64,000 nucleotides of DNA from contig NZ_JBQKUO010000003.1 in NCBI RefSeq assembly GCF_052156635.1, positions 310,001 through 374,000 on the forward strand. The letters are read 5' to 3'. The notes beneath the pieces were generated by a model that was given only the letters and a program-made list of their open reading frames with translations, was not told where the DNA came from and did not search any database. A program made the position numbers and the translations under genes. This stretch comes from Nitrospina sp052156635. GTDB taxonomy: Bacteria > Nitrospinota > Nitrospinia > Nitrospinales > Nitrospinaceae. Below are positions 46,053 through 56,916 of the stretch, in pieces; the first letter of the stretch is position 1; every line of letters starts with the position of its first letter.

Positions 46053-47465
46053 ATGGCCCCCTCCCCCATCGAAGAAGCCCGGCAACTGCTGGAAGACGCG
46101 ATCATTCACCACAAGGGCCGTCCCGTGGGTACGGCGGCGGCGCGCGATCCCAACCTCGCCTCTCCCAATTACGCCGACTGCTTCATCCGGGATTTCTTTC
46201 CGGCGGCACTGGTGTTTTTGAACGAAGGCAAACCGGACATCGTCAAAAACTTTCTGGAGACGGTGCTGGAACTCCGCAACCAGCAGAGGCAGGTGAGCGG
46301 CCACCAGATCCATCCCGGGGTCATGCCCGCGAGTTTTCACATCGAACAAAGCGAGGACGGCGCGGAGAACCTGGTGTCCGATTTCGGCGACCGCGCCATC
46401 GGCCGTGTCGCCCCGGTGGATTCCATGATGTGGTGGGTGCTGCTGCTGGGGGCGTACGTGAGGAAGACGGGCGACCGTGAACTGGCACACACCGATGCCT
46501 TCCAGAACGGCATGCGGTTGTCGCTGGAGCTGTTTCTGCGCGACACGTTTGAAGTGTTCCCGACGCTCCTCGTGCCCGACGGCAGTTTCATGATCGACCG
46601 CCGCATGGGGGTGTACGGTCACCCGCTGGAGGTGCAGGCCCTCTTCTACGGCCTCCTCCAGACCACCCTCGACCTGCTTCCCGATAACGACGACACCTGC
46701 CGCAAACTGCGCGGCATGGCGGAGCAACGTATCAAGGTCCTGCGGACCTACGTGCGCATTTTCTACTGGCTGGACATCGAACGGCTGAGCGAGATCCACC
46801 GCTTCAAGACCGAGGAGTTCGGCACCGGCAGTGTGAACATGCTGAACATCTACCCGGAATCCATTCCCGACTGGCTTAGCAACTGGATTCCGGAAAAAGG
46901 CGGCTACCTGGTGGGCAACCTGGGGCCGGGGCGCATGGATTTCCGCTTTTTCGCACAGGGAAACCTGCTGGCCATCCTGTTCGGCCTGGCCACGCCGGAG
47001 CAGTCCCAGAGCATCCTGAACCTGTACACAGAGCACTGGGACGACCTCATCGGCGCCATGCCGATCAAGATCTGCTTTCCGGCGCTGGAGGGCGTGCGCT
47101 GGAAAATGCTGACCGGAAGCGACGCCAAAAACGCGGCATGGTCGTACCACAACGGCGGCAACTGGCCGGTGCTTCTGTGGCCGTTCGTCGCAGCGGCATT
47201 GAAATCCGGGCGCGACGACCTGGCGGAGACGGCCTTCGAGCAGGCCTGCAACCGCCTGCCGAAGGACCGCTGGCCGGAGTATTACGACGGCCACATGGGA
47301 CGGCTCATCGGCCGGCGCGCCAACCTGTACCAGACCTGGTCGGCTTCCGGCCTGCTTCTCGCCAACCAGCTTCTGGAGGAAAGAAAAGGGCTGGAACTGT
47401 TCCCCGCAAGCCCGGATCACGGCGCCGGCGAAGCCCCGCCAGAGGCCGTGGACCCCCTTCGTTGA
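46053..47465 (+). CDS. GH100 alkaline/neutral invertase
   Basis: Hydrolyses sucrose to glucose and fructose in the cytosol. The 470-residue (alpha/alpha)6 protein shows family motifs: DFGDRAIGRVAPVDSMMWW, and PDGSFMIDRRMGVYGHPLE with the likely catalytic Asp. Further on are YPESIPDWL and WSYHNGGNWPVLLWPF. GH100 is best known from plants and cyanobacteria. I chose ATG 46053, with AAGG upstream. An in-frame ATG at 45972 adds 27 residues. The stop codon lies inside the promoter of the following tRNA. Confidence 0.87.
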   Translation: MAPSPIEEARQLLEDAIIHHKGRPVGTAAARDPNLASPNYADCFIRDFFPAALVFLNEGKPDIVKNFLETVLELRNQQRQVSGHQIHPGVMPASFHIEQSEDGAENLVSDFGDRAIGRVAPVDSMMWWVLLLGAYVRKTGDRELAHTDAFQNGMRLSLELFLRDTFEVFPTLLVPDGSFMIDRRMGVYGHPLEVQALFYGLLQTTLDLLPDNDDTCRKLRGMAEQRIKVLRTYVRIFYWLDIERLSEIHRFKTEEFGTGSVNMLNIYPESIPDWLSNWIPEKGGYLVGNLGPGRMDFRFFAQGNLLAILFGLATPEQSQSILNLYTEHWDDLIGAMPIKICFPALEGVRWKMLTGSDAKNAAWSYHNGGNWPVLLWPFVAAALKSGRDDLAETAFEQACNRLPKDRWPEYYDGHMGRLIGRRANLYQTWSASGLLLANQLLEERKGLELFPASPDHGAGEAPPEAVDPLR

Positions 47466-47490
47466 CAGCCTCTGGAAAAGGTGGTCTAAT
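47462..47490 (+). promoter_or_regulatory. Promoter of tRNA-Leu
   Basis: A consensus TTGACA (47462-47467), 17 bases, then TCTAAT (47485-47490). The predicted start is about 10 bases before the tRNA. The -35 box contains the TGA stop of the invertase gene. Confidence 0.8.
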
Positions 47491-47506
47491 TTTCCTTTTG
47501 AATTTT

Positions 47507-47586
47507 GCGAGGGTGGCGGAACTGGTAGACGCGCTGGATTTAGGATCCAGTGGGCAACCGTGGGGGTTCGACTCCCCCCTCTCGCA
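47507..47586 (+). tRNA. tRNA-Leu (anticodon UAG)
   Basis: An 80-nt class II tRNA. The acceptor stem is GCGAGGG with CTCTCGC, the D arm includes TGGCGGAACTGGTAGACGC, and the anticodon stem CTGGA/TCCAG holds loop TTTAGGA with anticodon TAG. A short variable arm precedes the T arm GGGGGTTCGACTCCCCC. The discriminator is A and no CCA is encoded. It reads CUN leucine codons. Confidence 0.95.
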
Positions 47587-47628
47587 TGCCCGGAACCTTT
47601 ATCCATTCACCCGGAAACGAACCGAATC

Positions 47629-48957
47629 ATGAAATGTGAAGTTGAAGAGATCGACAAGTGCAACCGGAAGCTCAAGATCGAGATTCCGCTCGGCGACTAC
47701 CAGTCCCAGGTCAGTGCCTACTACAAGAAACTGAGCCACCAGGTCAAAATGCCCGGCTTCCGGCCCGGTAAAATCCCGCAGTCCATCATGGAAAAGCGCT
47801 TCGGCCCGGAGGTCAAACAGGAAGTGCTGACGCTGATGGTCTCCGAGAGCATCAACCAGGGCATCCAGGACAACCACCTGCACGCCATCGGCGAACCCAG
47901 CATCGTGGAAATCCACGCCGAGGAGGGGACGGACATCACCGTCACCGCCAACGTGGAGGTGCTGCCGGAGTTTTCCGCGCCGGACATCAGCAAGCTTGAG
48001 GTGCCGGTCAAAGTGCCGAAGGTCACCGACGAGCAGGTCGAGCAGACCCTGGAGTCCTACCGCGAGCAGAAGGCGGTGAACGAAACCGTCACCGACCGCG
48101 GAATCGCCAAGGACGACCTCATCAAGATCGATTTCGAAAGCACCTGTGACGGCAAGCCCTACGAGAACAGCAAAGCCGAGGATTATGTCGTGCAGGTGGG
48201 CGGCCACCTGATCGGCGGCTTCGACGACAAGGTGCTGGGCATGAAGATCGGCGAGACGCGCTCGTTTTCGCTCACCCTGCCGGACGACCATCCCAACAAG
48301 GAAGTGGCGGGGAAAGAAGTGGACTTCACCGTGACGCTCAAGGGCATCCAGGTGAAGAAACTGCCGGAACTGGACGACGCCTTCGCGCAGACGGTGGACC
48401 CCGACAAGAAATACGAGAACCTGGACGCGTTGAAATCGGGCATCCGCGCCGAGCTGGAGGAACACCACCGCAAGCAGGCGCGGGTGGAGGCGCAGAAAAC
48501 CCTCGCCGACAAACTGGCCGACGTCAACCCGATCGACGTGCCGGAAAAACTGGTTCAGGAACAGATCAAGTTCATGGTCAACAAGGAGAAACAACAGGAC
48601 GCCGCAGGTGTGGTGCACGAACACCAGACCGACCACGTGGCGTTGACCGACGAAGACCAGAAAAAACACCGCGAGCAGGCGGTGAAACTGCTCCAGCAGG
48701 AACTGGTCATCAACAAGTTCTCGGACGAGTTGGCCATCGAGGTCAGCGAGCAGGAACTCGACCGGGAACTGCAAGTATTCATGTCCCTTTTGCAGATCAA
48801 GGACCTGAAGAAAATGAAGCAGGAATGGGCCCAATCCGGCGCATTACTGAGACTCCACAACCGGATGCGCCGGGACCGGACCCTGGAGAAGCTGCTCGAC
48901 CAGGTTCAGCTGCAGGAAGAAATGGTTGACAGCGCCGACCTTAAAAAAGATAATTAA
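47629..48957 (+). CDS. tig: Trigger factor
   Basis: A ribosome-bound chaperone and prolyl isomerase for nascent chains. The 442-residue product has the ribosome-binding domain (1-110) with the signature PGFRPGKIP. An FKBP-like isomerase domain (about 150-245, GGFDDKVLGMKIGE) follows, then the helical C-terminal arms. The normal order tig-clpP-clpX-lon follows. It may be read from the tRNA promoter 42 bases upstream. Confidence 0.95.
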   Translation: MKCEVEEIDKCNRKLKIEIPLGDYQSQVSAYYKKLSHQVKMPGFRPGKIPQSIMEKRFGPEVKQEVLTLMVSESINQGIQDNHLHAIGEPSIVEIHAEEGTDITVTANVEVLPEFSAPDISKLEVPVKVPKVTDEQVEQTLESYREQKAVNETVTDRGIAKDDLIKIDFESTCDGKPYENSKAEDYVVQVGGHLIGGFDDKVLGMKIGETRSFSLTLPDDHPNKEVAGKEVDFTVTLKGIQVKKLPELDDAFAQTVDPDKKYENLDALKSGIRAELEEHHRKQARVEAQKTLADKLADVNPIDVPEKLVQEQIKFMVNKEKQQDAAGVVHEHQTDHVALTDEDQKKHREQAVKLLQQELVINKFSDELAIEVSEQELDRELQVFMSLLQIKDLKKMKQEWAQSGALLRLHNRMRRDRTLEKLLDQVQLQEEMVDSADLKKDN

Positions 48958-49075
48958 TTGTAATGATTACCCTTTCAGTTTCCCCCTGCTCCGGCAAGAT
49001 TCGTTTGCATCTGGCAGGAAATTCCGTCATAAACACGCCTGTTTGCGTCACCACCCATATAGAAAGTGAATTCGT

Positions 49076-49729
49076 GTGCCTATGAGACAAGACATCTACA
49101 ATCAGATCACCAACCAGCTGGTTCCCATCGTGGTCGAGCAGACCAGCCGCGGAGAAAGATCCTATGACATCTATTCCCGCCTGCTGAAAGATCGTATTAT
49201 ATTTATAGGGCAGCAGATTGAAGACCACATGGCCAACCTGATTATCGCGCAGCTTTTGTTCCTGGAATCGGACGAGCCGGATCAGGACATTTATCTATAC
49301 ATCAACAGCCCCGGCGGGCACGTGTCCTCCGGCCTGGCGATTTACGACACCATGCAGTACATCAAGCCGGACGTACAGACCATCTGCATCGGCCAGGCGG
49401 CCAGCATGGGCGCGTTGCTGTTGACGGCGGGCACCAAAGGCAAACGCTTCGCCCTGCCCAACTCGCGGGTGATGATCCATCAGCCCTCCGGCGGGTTCCA
49501 GGGACAGAGCACGGACATCCAGATTCATGCAGAAGAGATTCTCAAGGTGCGTGACACTCTGGACGAAATTCTCGCCAAGCATTCCGGTCAGCCGAAAGAG
49601 GCGATCCGGCGCGATACGGAGCGCGACCACTTCATGACCGGTCAACAGGCAAAGGAATACGGGCTGATCGACAATGTCATCACCAGCCGTACCGAATCGA
49701 AGGACCTGTCCAAGGGAATCGATGATTAA
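49076..49729 (+). CDS. clpP: ATP-dependent Clp protease proteolytic subunit
   Basis: A tetradecameric serine peptidase that works with ClpX and ClpC. The 217-residue product has the catalytic Ser110 in GQAASMGA, His in RVMIHQPSGG and Asp in RDTERDHFM. GTG 49076 is supported by GAAAGTG 7 bases upstream. ATG 49082 is the alternative and would shorten the product by two residues. Confidence 0.95.
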   Translation: MPMRQDIYNQITNQLVPIVVEQTSRGERSYDIYSRLLKDRIIFIGQQIEDHMANLIIAQLLFLESDEPDQDIYLYINSPGGHVSSGLAIYDTMQYIKPDVQTICIGQAASMGALLLTAGTKGKRFALPNSRVMIHQPSGGFQGQSTDIQIHAEEILKVRDTLDEILAKHSGQPKEAIRRDTERDHFMTGQQAKEYGLIDNVITSRTESKDLSKGIDD

Positions 49730-49788
49730 ATTGCCGGATCAAGGGAACCGGGAGGTTCTCCCCATAGCAGACGCACTCGGAGGCACTC

Positions 49789-51036
49789 ATGGCTAAGAAA
49801 ACTTCCAACTCGGGTAACTACCGTTGTTCTTTTTGTGGTAAGAGCCAGGAAGAAGTTAAAAAACTGATAGCAGGCCCCACGGTTTACATTTGCGACGAGT
49901 GCATCGAGCTGTGCAATGAAATCATGGTCGAGGAGTGGGCGCAGGAAAAGACCGAGGATTTCAAGCACCTGCTCAAGCCGAAGGACATCTTCACCCACCT
50001 GGACCAGTACATCATCGGCCAGGAGCGTTGTAAAAAAATCCTTTCCGTTGCCGTGCACAACCACTTCAAGCGGGTCGATGCGGGCATCGACATGGAAGAC
50101 GTGGAGCTGCAGAAGAGCAACGTCCTGCTCATCGGCCCCACCGGCTCCGGCAAAACGCTGATGGCGCAGACGCTGGCCCGCATTCTCGATGTGCCGTTCA
50201 CCATCGTGGACGCGACCACGTTGACCGAAGCGGGGTACGTCGGTGAAGACGTGGAAAACATCATCCTGAAACTGCTGCAGGCGGCCGATTACGATGTGGA
50301 GAAGGCCGAGCGCGGCATCATTTACATCGACGAGGTGGACAAGATCAGCCGCAAGTCGGAGAACCCGTCAATCACGCGCGACGTCTCCGGCGAGGGCGTG
50401 CAGCAGGCCCTTTTGAAAATCATCGAAGGCACGCACGCCAGCGTTCCGCCGCAGGGCGGACGCAAGCATCCGCACCAGGAGTTCCTTCAGGTCAACACCA
50501 CCAATATTCTGTTCATTTGCGGCGGCGCGTTCGTCGGCCTGGACAAGATCATCCGCAACCGCATCGGCAAGAAAACGATGGGCTTCGGGCAGGAACTGGT
50601 CAGCAAAGAAAGCCAGGACATGACCGAGGTTCTGGAAAAGGTGCAGCCGGAAGATCTTCTGAAATACGGATTGATCCCGGAATTCGTCGGCCGCCTTTCC
50701 ATCACCGCCACGTTGAGCGAGCTGGATGTGGACGGGCTGGTGCAGGTGCTGACCGAACCCAAGAACGCGCTCATCAAGCAGTACAAGAAACTGTTCGAGT
50801 TCGAAAACGTCAAGCTGAAGTTCACCGACGGCGCCATCCGCGCCATCGCCGAGAAGGCCTATCGCATCAAAACCGGGGCGCGCGGCCTGCGTTCCATCCT
50901 CGAAGAAGTCATGCTCGAAATCATGTTCGACCTGCCGTCCCGTGAGGACGTGGAAGAAGTCGTCATCAACGAGGAAGTCATTTCCCATCTGGAAAAACCG
51001 TTGATGGTGTACCAGAATCAGAAACAGGCCAGTTGA
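49789..51036 (+). CDS. clpX: ATP-dependent unfoldase ClpX
   Basis: A hexameric AAA+ unfoldase for ClpP. The 415-residue product has the N-terminal zinc finger with Cys13, Cys16, Cys35 and Cys38, and Walker A GPTGSGKT near residue 116. Walker B is IIYIDEVDK and the pore-flanking loop is GRKHPHQEF. GGAGG lies 6 bases before the ATG. Only 5 bases separate it from lon. Confidence 0.96.
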   Translation: MAKKTSNSGNYRCSFCGKSQEEVKKLIAGPTVYICDECIELCNEIMVEEWAQEKTEDFKHLLKPKDIFTHLDQYIIGQERCKKILSVAVHNHFKRVDAGIDMEDVELQKSNVLLIGPTGSGKTLMAQTLARILDVPFTIVDATTLTEAGYVGEDVENIILKLLQAADYDVEKAERGIIYIDEVDKISRKSENPSITRDVSGEGVQQALLKIIEGTHASVPPQGGRKHPHQEFLQVNTTNILFICGGAFVGLDKIIRNRIGKKTMGFGQELVSKESQDMTEVLEKVQPEDLLKYGLIPEFVGRLSITATLSELDVDGLVQVLTEPKNALIKQYKKLFEFENVKLKFTDGAIRAIAEKAYRIKTGARGLRSILEEVMLEIMFDLPSREDVEEVVINEEVISHLEKPLMVYQNQKQAS

Positions 51037-51041
51037 CCCCT

Positions 51042-53483
<2,442 letters not shown>

Positions 53484-53484
53484 C

Positions 53485-53515
53485 GGTAACGAGCGGCCCC
53501 GCCGTTCCCGTTACC
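53485..53515 (+). terminator. Hairpin after lon
   Basis: GGTAACG (53485-53491) pairs with CGTTACC (53509-53515), with an inner CGGC/GCCG stem. No T tract follows, so it may be an mRNA-end or processing structure instead of an intrinsic terminator. Confidence 0.35.
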
Positions 53516-53567
53516 GCACCACCCCTTCAACGCTGAGTGCGATTAAAGAAAGGAAACCCCCTCTACT

Positions 53568-54110
53568 ATGTTTCATCCGTGGCATGACGTGGAACTGGGC
53601 GACGAATTGCCGGACATATTTCCGGCCATCATCGAAGTGCCCAAAGGCTCCAAAACCAAGTACGAACTCGACAAGAAAACCGGCATGATCAAGGTGGACC
53701 GCATCCTGTACAGCTCCGTGCAGTATCCCGCCAACTACGGGTTCATCCCGCGCACGCTGGGCGACGACCACGATCCCCTCGATGTCCTCGTGCTGGGACA
53801 GGACCGCGTGTACCCGCTGTCCATCATGCGCGCCAAACCCATTGGCGTGATGGAAATGCTGGACCAGGGCGAGGAAGATGACAAGATCATCGCCGTGCAC
53901 ATGGACGACCCCGAATACAACCATTACGAGTCGATCGACGAGCTGCCGCCGCACCGGATGGAAGAAGTGAAACGGTTTTTCCAGGACTACAAGAAGCTGG
54001 AGAAGAAGGAAGTGGTGGTGGAGGACTTTTTGAGCCGGGAAGAAGCCGTGCGCATCCTCAACGCCGCCATCGACCTCTACAAGAAGGAAATCGGGAAATA
54101 TAAAGTTTAG
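53568..54110 (+). CDS. ppa: Inorganic pyrophosphatase (family I)
   Basis: Hydrolyses pyrophosphate to drive biosynthesis. The 180-residue product has EVPKGSKTKYE, the signature DHDPLDVLVL with its metal Asp residues, and the YPANYGFIPRT segment. AAAGGAAA lies upstream of ATG 53568. The last 18 codons are repeated 150 bases downstream in a fragment (see next). Confidence 0.95.
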   Translation: MFHPWHDVELGDELPDIFPAIIEVPKGSKTKYELDKKTGMIKVDRILYSSVQYPANYGFIPRTLGDDHDPLDVLVLGQDRVYPLSIMRAKPIGVMEMLDQGEEDDKIIAVHMDDPEYNHYESIDELPPHRMEEVKRFFQDYKKLEKKEVVVEDFLSREEAVRILNAAIDLYKKEIGKYKV

Positions 54111-54187
54111 AACAACAATCGTTCAAAAATGGCCAGCCACTTATATTTGTTTTTGGATGTTGGTTGAGTTGTCAATAAGTCACCACC

Positions 54188-54256
54188 GGCCGCGACGAAG
54201 CCGTGCGCATCCTCAACGCCGCCATCGACCTCTACAAGAAAGAGTTGGGGAAATAG
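54188..54256 (+). pseudogene. Fragment of a second ppa 3' end
   Basis: Codons from 54188 read GRDEAVRILNAAIDLYKKEL then G-K-stop. That matches the end of the intact ppa (SREEAVRILNAAIDLYKKEI). A 44-base stretch (54197-54240) is identical to 54043-54086, and the flanks differ mostly at synonymous or conservative positions. No ppa sequence precedes it. This looks like the relic of a diverged second copy left by recombination or deletion. The surrounding 54111-54418 gap shows no other gene. Confidence 0.7.
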
Positions 54257-54418
54257 GCAGCCCTGTAAGTCGGCCGATTTCATATCCAATTTTGCCCCGC
54301 ATCACAGCCGTTGCTTTCCCTCTGGCATTTCGGAATAATTGAATTAATCTGAAAGGCAGTATCCGTAATGACCGGATGGAATCGGGAGGGACACGTGCGC
54401 GCGGGAACCCACATCGAA

Positions 54419-55825
54419 ATGGCATTCAAAGTTCGACGCCCCCCCTTGTCGTCAGGTCCTTTCGCCGAGAGAGGGCGCAGGGTGGGGTACTGCACTCTGC
54501 TCCTCCTCTGCGCCTTGTTCCTCACCGCCTGCGACACCACCCGCTACGCCCGCAAGCAGATTCCCAAACAACAGATGCAGGCGTACCTCGAAAACAAACC
54601 GGAACCGCTCCACAACGTTTACCGCGACGTGCTGGAGGAGGGCTCGCGCAACTTCGTGCTCAACCACATGCGCGCCGGACTGGGGGCGATGGAGCTGGGC
54701 CGTGACCGCCTCGCCGCGGAATCGTTCGAGACCACCCTTCTCAGCATCGAGGCCGTCTATGCGGAAAACGAGTCGGCGGAAAAAGCGCGGAGCGTGTGGT
54801 ACGAGGAGGGTAAAAAAGACTTCAAGGGCGAGCCGTACGAGCGAGCCATGGCCTATTACTATCGGGGCCTGCTGTTCCTGAAGGAAGGCGATTACGAAAA
54901 CGCCCGCGCCTGTTTCAAAAGCGGCCAGCTGCAGGACGCGCTCGCCGAAAACGAAAAATACCAGATGGACTTCGCCCTCCTGATTTACCTCGAAGGCTGG
55001 GCGTCGCACCTGCTGGGCGACGAACAACTGGCGAAGACGGCGTTCGAGGAAGCTCAGCAGATCCGGCCGGACCTCACCCCGCCCGCGCCGGGCGACGATG
55101 TGCTGGTGCTGGCGGAGAGCGGCATGTCGCCCATCAAGGTCGCGGCGGGCGAAGGCAACGCCGCGCTCACTTTCAAGCGGGGTTCCGGCTTCCGCGAAAA
55201 GAGCGCGCGGCTGTTCGTCAACGGCCGCACCTATTCACCGCGCATGACCGAAGACATTTTCTGGCAGGCCTCGACGCGCGGCGGCAGGGTGGTGGACGCC
55301 ATCCTCAAGGACAAGGTCGTCTTCAAGGAAACGCACGAGACCATGGGCAAGGCGCTCACCGAACTGGGCGTGCAGGGCATGCTGTTGTCCGCGCAACATG
55401 ACAGCAACGAAGGCCTCCTCATCTCCGGCATCGTCACGGCCATCGGCCTCGTCCAGCAGGGCGTCGCCGCCAGCACGCAGACCCGCGCCGACGACCGGTA
55501 CTGGGAATCGCTCCCCGACAGCGTCCACGTGTTCACCTACGGCAAAGATGCCAGCAATCCAGGTCGCACGGTGACGGTGAGTTTTGTCGATCCCGGCGGA
55601 AACACCGTCTCCAACCTGGCGTTCGAGGTGGAGGTGCACATGACCGCGCGCGGTCACGGTCTCGCCTGGGTGCGCTCGCGCGCGGCCTTCAAAAAACAGG
55701 ATCTGGCCGACCTCGATCCCAACGACGAAGGCGACCCCGAAACCCCTCCGGAATCCATCACCCCTCCACGTACCCAGCCCCGCAACACCAACGCCCCGGC
55801 ACGGCAACCCTCCCAGCCCAATTGA
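54419..55825 (+). CDS. COG3014 lipoprotein, copy A
   Basis: A 468-residue predicted lipoprotein. The hydrophobic signal CTLLLLCALFLTAC ends in a good lipobox (L-T-A-C). Tetratricopeptide-like helices (about 60-210) include ARSVWYEEGKKDFKGEPYER and AMAYYYRGLLFLKEGDYENA, which recur almost word for word in the gene at 57.5 kb. A beta-rich C-terminal half and a Pro/Thr-rich tail follow. COG3014 is uncharacterised. I chose ATG 54419, since the ATG at 54368 would give an unusually long pre-signal segment. Confidence 0.78.
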   Translation: MAFKVRRPPLSSGPFAERGRRVGYCTLLLLCALFLTACDTTRYARKQIPKQQMQAYLENKPEPLHNVYRDVLEEGSRNFVLNHMRAGLGAMELGRDRLAAESFETTLLSIEAVYAENESAEKARSVWYEEGKKDFKGEPYERAMAYYYRGLLFLKEGDYENARACFKSGQLQDALAENEKYQMDFALLIYLEGWASHLLGDEQLAKTAFEEAQQIRPDLTPPAPGDDVLVLAESGMSPIKVAAGEGNAALTFKRGSGFREKSARLFVNGRTYSPRMTEDIFWQASTRGGRVVDAILKDKVVFKETHETMGKALTELGVQGMLLSAQHDSNEGLLISGIVTAIGLVQQGVAASTQTRADDRYWESLPDSVHVFTYGKDASNPGRTVTVSFVDPGGNTVSNLAFEVEVHMTARGHGLAWVRSRAAFKKQDLADLDPNDEGDPETPPESITPPRTQPRNTNAPARQPSQPN

Positions 55826-55928
55826 GGGATGTTCCTGCGAATTTCATTGAATTGATTTTCCGATATTGTTGATATTTCAATAAGTGTGACCTGACCCCTG
55901 CGCCCGCCATTACTTCTCTATCTAATTG

Positions 55929-56120
55929 TTATTTATAACCAGCCGAGCGAAGCTCAATATCAGATATCAAATATTCGCGTCCTGCGACCGGAATCCCTCT
56001 TATAAATACCTTGCGCCCTTGGGCCCAAGTCTTTATATTTCCCCTGCACACCGAATTCAAAATGGTTTGATTGGCGTTATCCAGGGAGGGCCTGCCGATT
56101 GATTTTACACGCCGACTCAT
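55929..56120 (-). CDS. Possible small ORF of unknown function
   Basis: A 63-codon frame on the minus strand in a 373-base AT-rich gap (55826-56198). AAGGAGG lies just before its ATG, but only one base away, which is too close for a normal ribosome site. The product (MSRRVKSIGRPSLDNANQ...) matches nothing I recognise. It may be a gene remnant. Nothing else is seen in the gap. Confidence 0.25.
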   Translation of the reverse strand: MSRRVKSIGRPSLDNANQTILNSVCRGNIKTWAQGRKVFIRGIPVAGREYLISDIELRSAGYK

Positions 56121-56198
56121 GCCTCCTTACCTTACCGAACGTATTTGCCTGAACTGGCAATTTTTATAATTATTCATTGCTGCATAGGAGGCAGAGTC

Positions 56199-56735
56199 AT
56201 GAACCACCCCACCCTTTCCATTTATAAAAAGTGTTTATTGCTGGTTCTCGCGGTCACGCTGGCGGCCTGCGCCGGTCCGCAGATTCCGAAACCTCAGGAC
56301 ATCGTCAACGTGCCCCAGCCGCTTCTGGACAACACCGGCGAGTTCATGTCGCCCTACACGCAGGACGGCGTGCTCGCCCTGTGGGTGGACAAAGCGATCA
56401 ACGCTCAGCTGGGCTCGAGGGTCGGGCAGATGGCGGGAGCCTTTGCCGGCCAGAAGGCGCTGGAACAGGTTCCTTTTGTCGGCGGCATCCTCGGCGCCCA
56501 GGTGGGGGAATACGCCGGACGCAAGATCGCCATCGAGGCTTCCGGTGGCATGGAGTACATCACCGAAACGTCCGATATGTCGTTCACCAACATCAACGAC
56601 ATGGCGGTGTATCTCTACGCCCGTCACTCCACGCACGAGCATTACCAGCAGGCACTGGAAGCGACGTGGGAGATCTACCCCGACCTGAAAAACAACTACC
56701 ACCAGGCTCTGGTCAACGCCGGCGGCAAGCGCTGA
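56199..56735 (+). CDS. Glycine-zipper lipoprotein
   Basis: A 178-residue predicted lipoprotein with signal CLLLVLAVTLAAC (lipobox L-A-A-C) and AGGAGG 7 bases before ATG 56199. The centre holds a glycine-zipper pattern (VGQMAGAFAGQKAL, then VGGILGAQVGEYAG), as in SlyB/Rcn-type envelope proteins, which may insert in or pack against membrane. The C-terminal half contains a His-rich ARHSTHEHYQQ. Its function is unknown. It lies in the same lipoprotein cluster and is closed by a terminator. Confidence 0.75.
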   Translation: MNHPTLSIYKKCLLLVLAVTLAACAGPQIPKPQDIVNVPQPLLDNTGEFMSPYTQDGVLALWVDKAINAQLGSRVGQMAGAFAGQKALEQVPFVGGILGAQVGEYAGRKIAIEASGGMEYITETSDMSFTNINDMAVYLYARHSTHEHYQQALEATWEIYPDLKNNYHQALVNAGGKR

Positions 56736-56776
56736 CCGCGCCAAATAAAAAGAGCTGATAATCGTCTGCTTGCGGC

Positions 56777-56829
56777 GGCCGCGTGCTCCGGAGTTCCATG
56801 ACTCCCGGAGTGCGCGGCCAAAGTTTTTT
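56777..56829 (+). terminator. Intrinsic terminator after the glycine-zipper lipoprotein gene
   Basis: GGCCGCG (56777-56783) pairs with CGCGGCC (56813-56819). Two G-T wobbles and an inner CTCC/GGAG stem extend it, and six T residues follow at 56824-56829. Confidence 0.8.
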
Positions 56830-56856
56830 GCCCCCCGCCGGGTTATGGGGTACTAT
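56828..56856 (+). promoter_or_regulatory. Candidate promoter for the lpoB-like operon
   Basis: TTGCCC and TACTAT are 17 bases apart, immediately after the terminator T tract. A start near 56863 gives a leader of about 55 nt. Confidence 0.4.
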
Positions 56857-56916
56857 TCGATAAGGTGACTCACCCCGCCAACCCACGTTTTTTTCAATCG
56901 AAGAAGGATGGATTTC

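Noticed and set aside
45771..47606. 611-codon minus-strand frame across the GH100 gene and tRNA
   Set aside because: It runs through a tRNA and opposes a gene with conserved motifs, so it is a shadow of GC-rich coding sequence.
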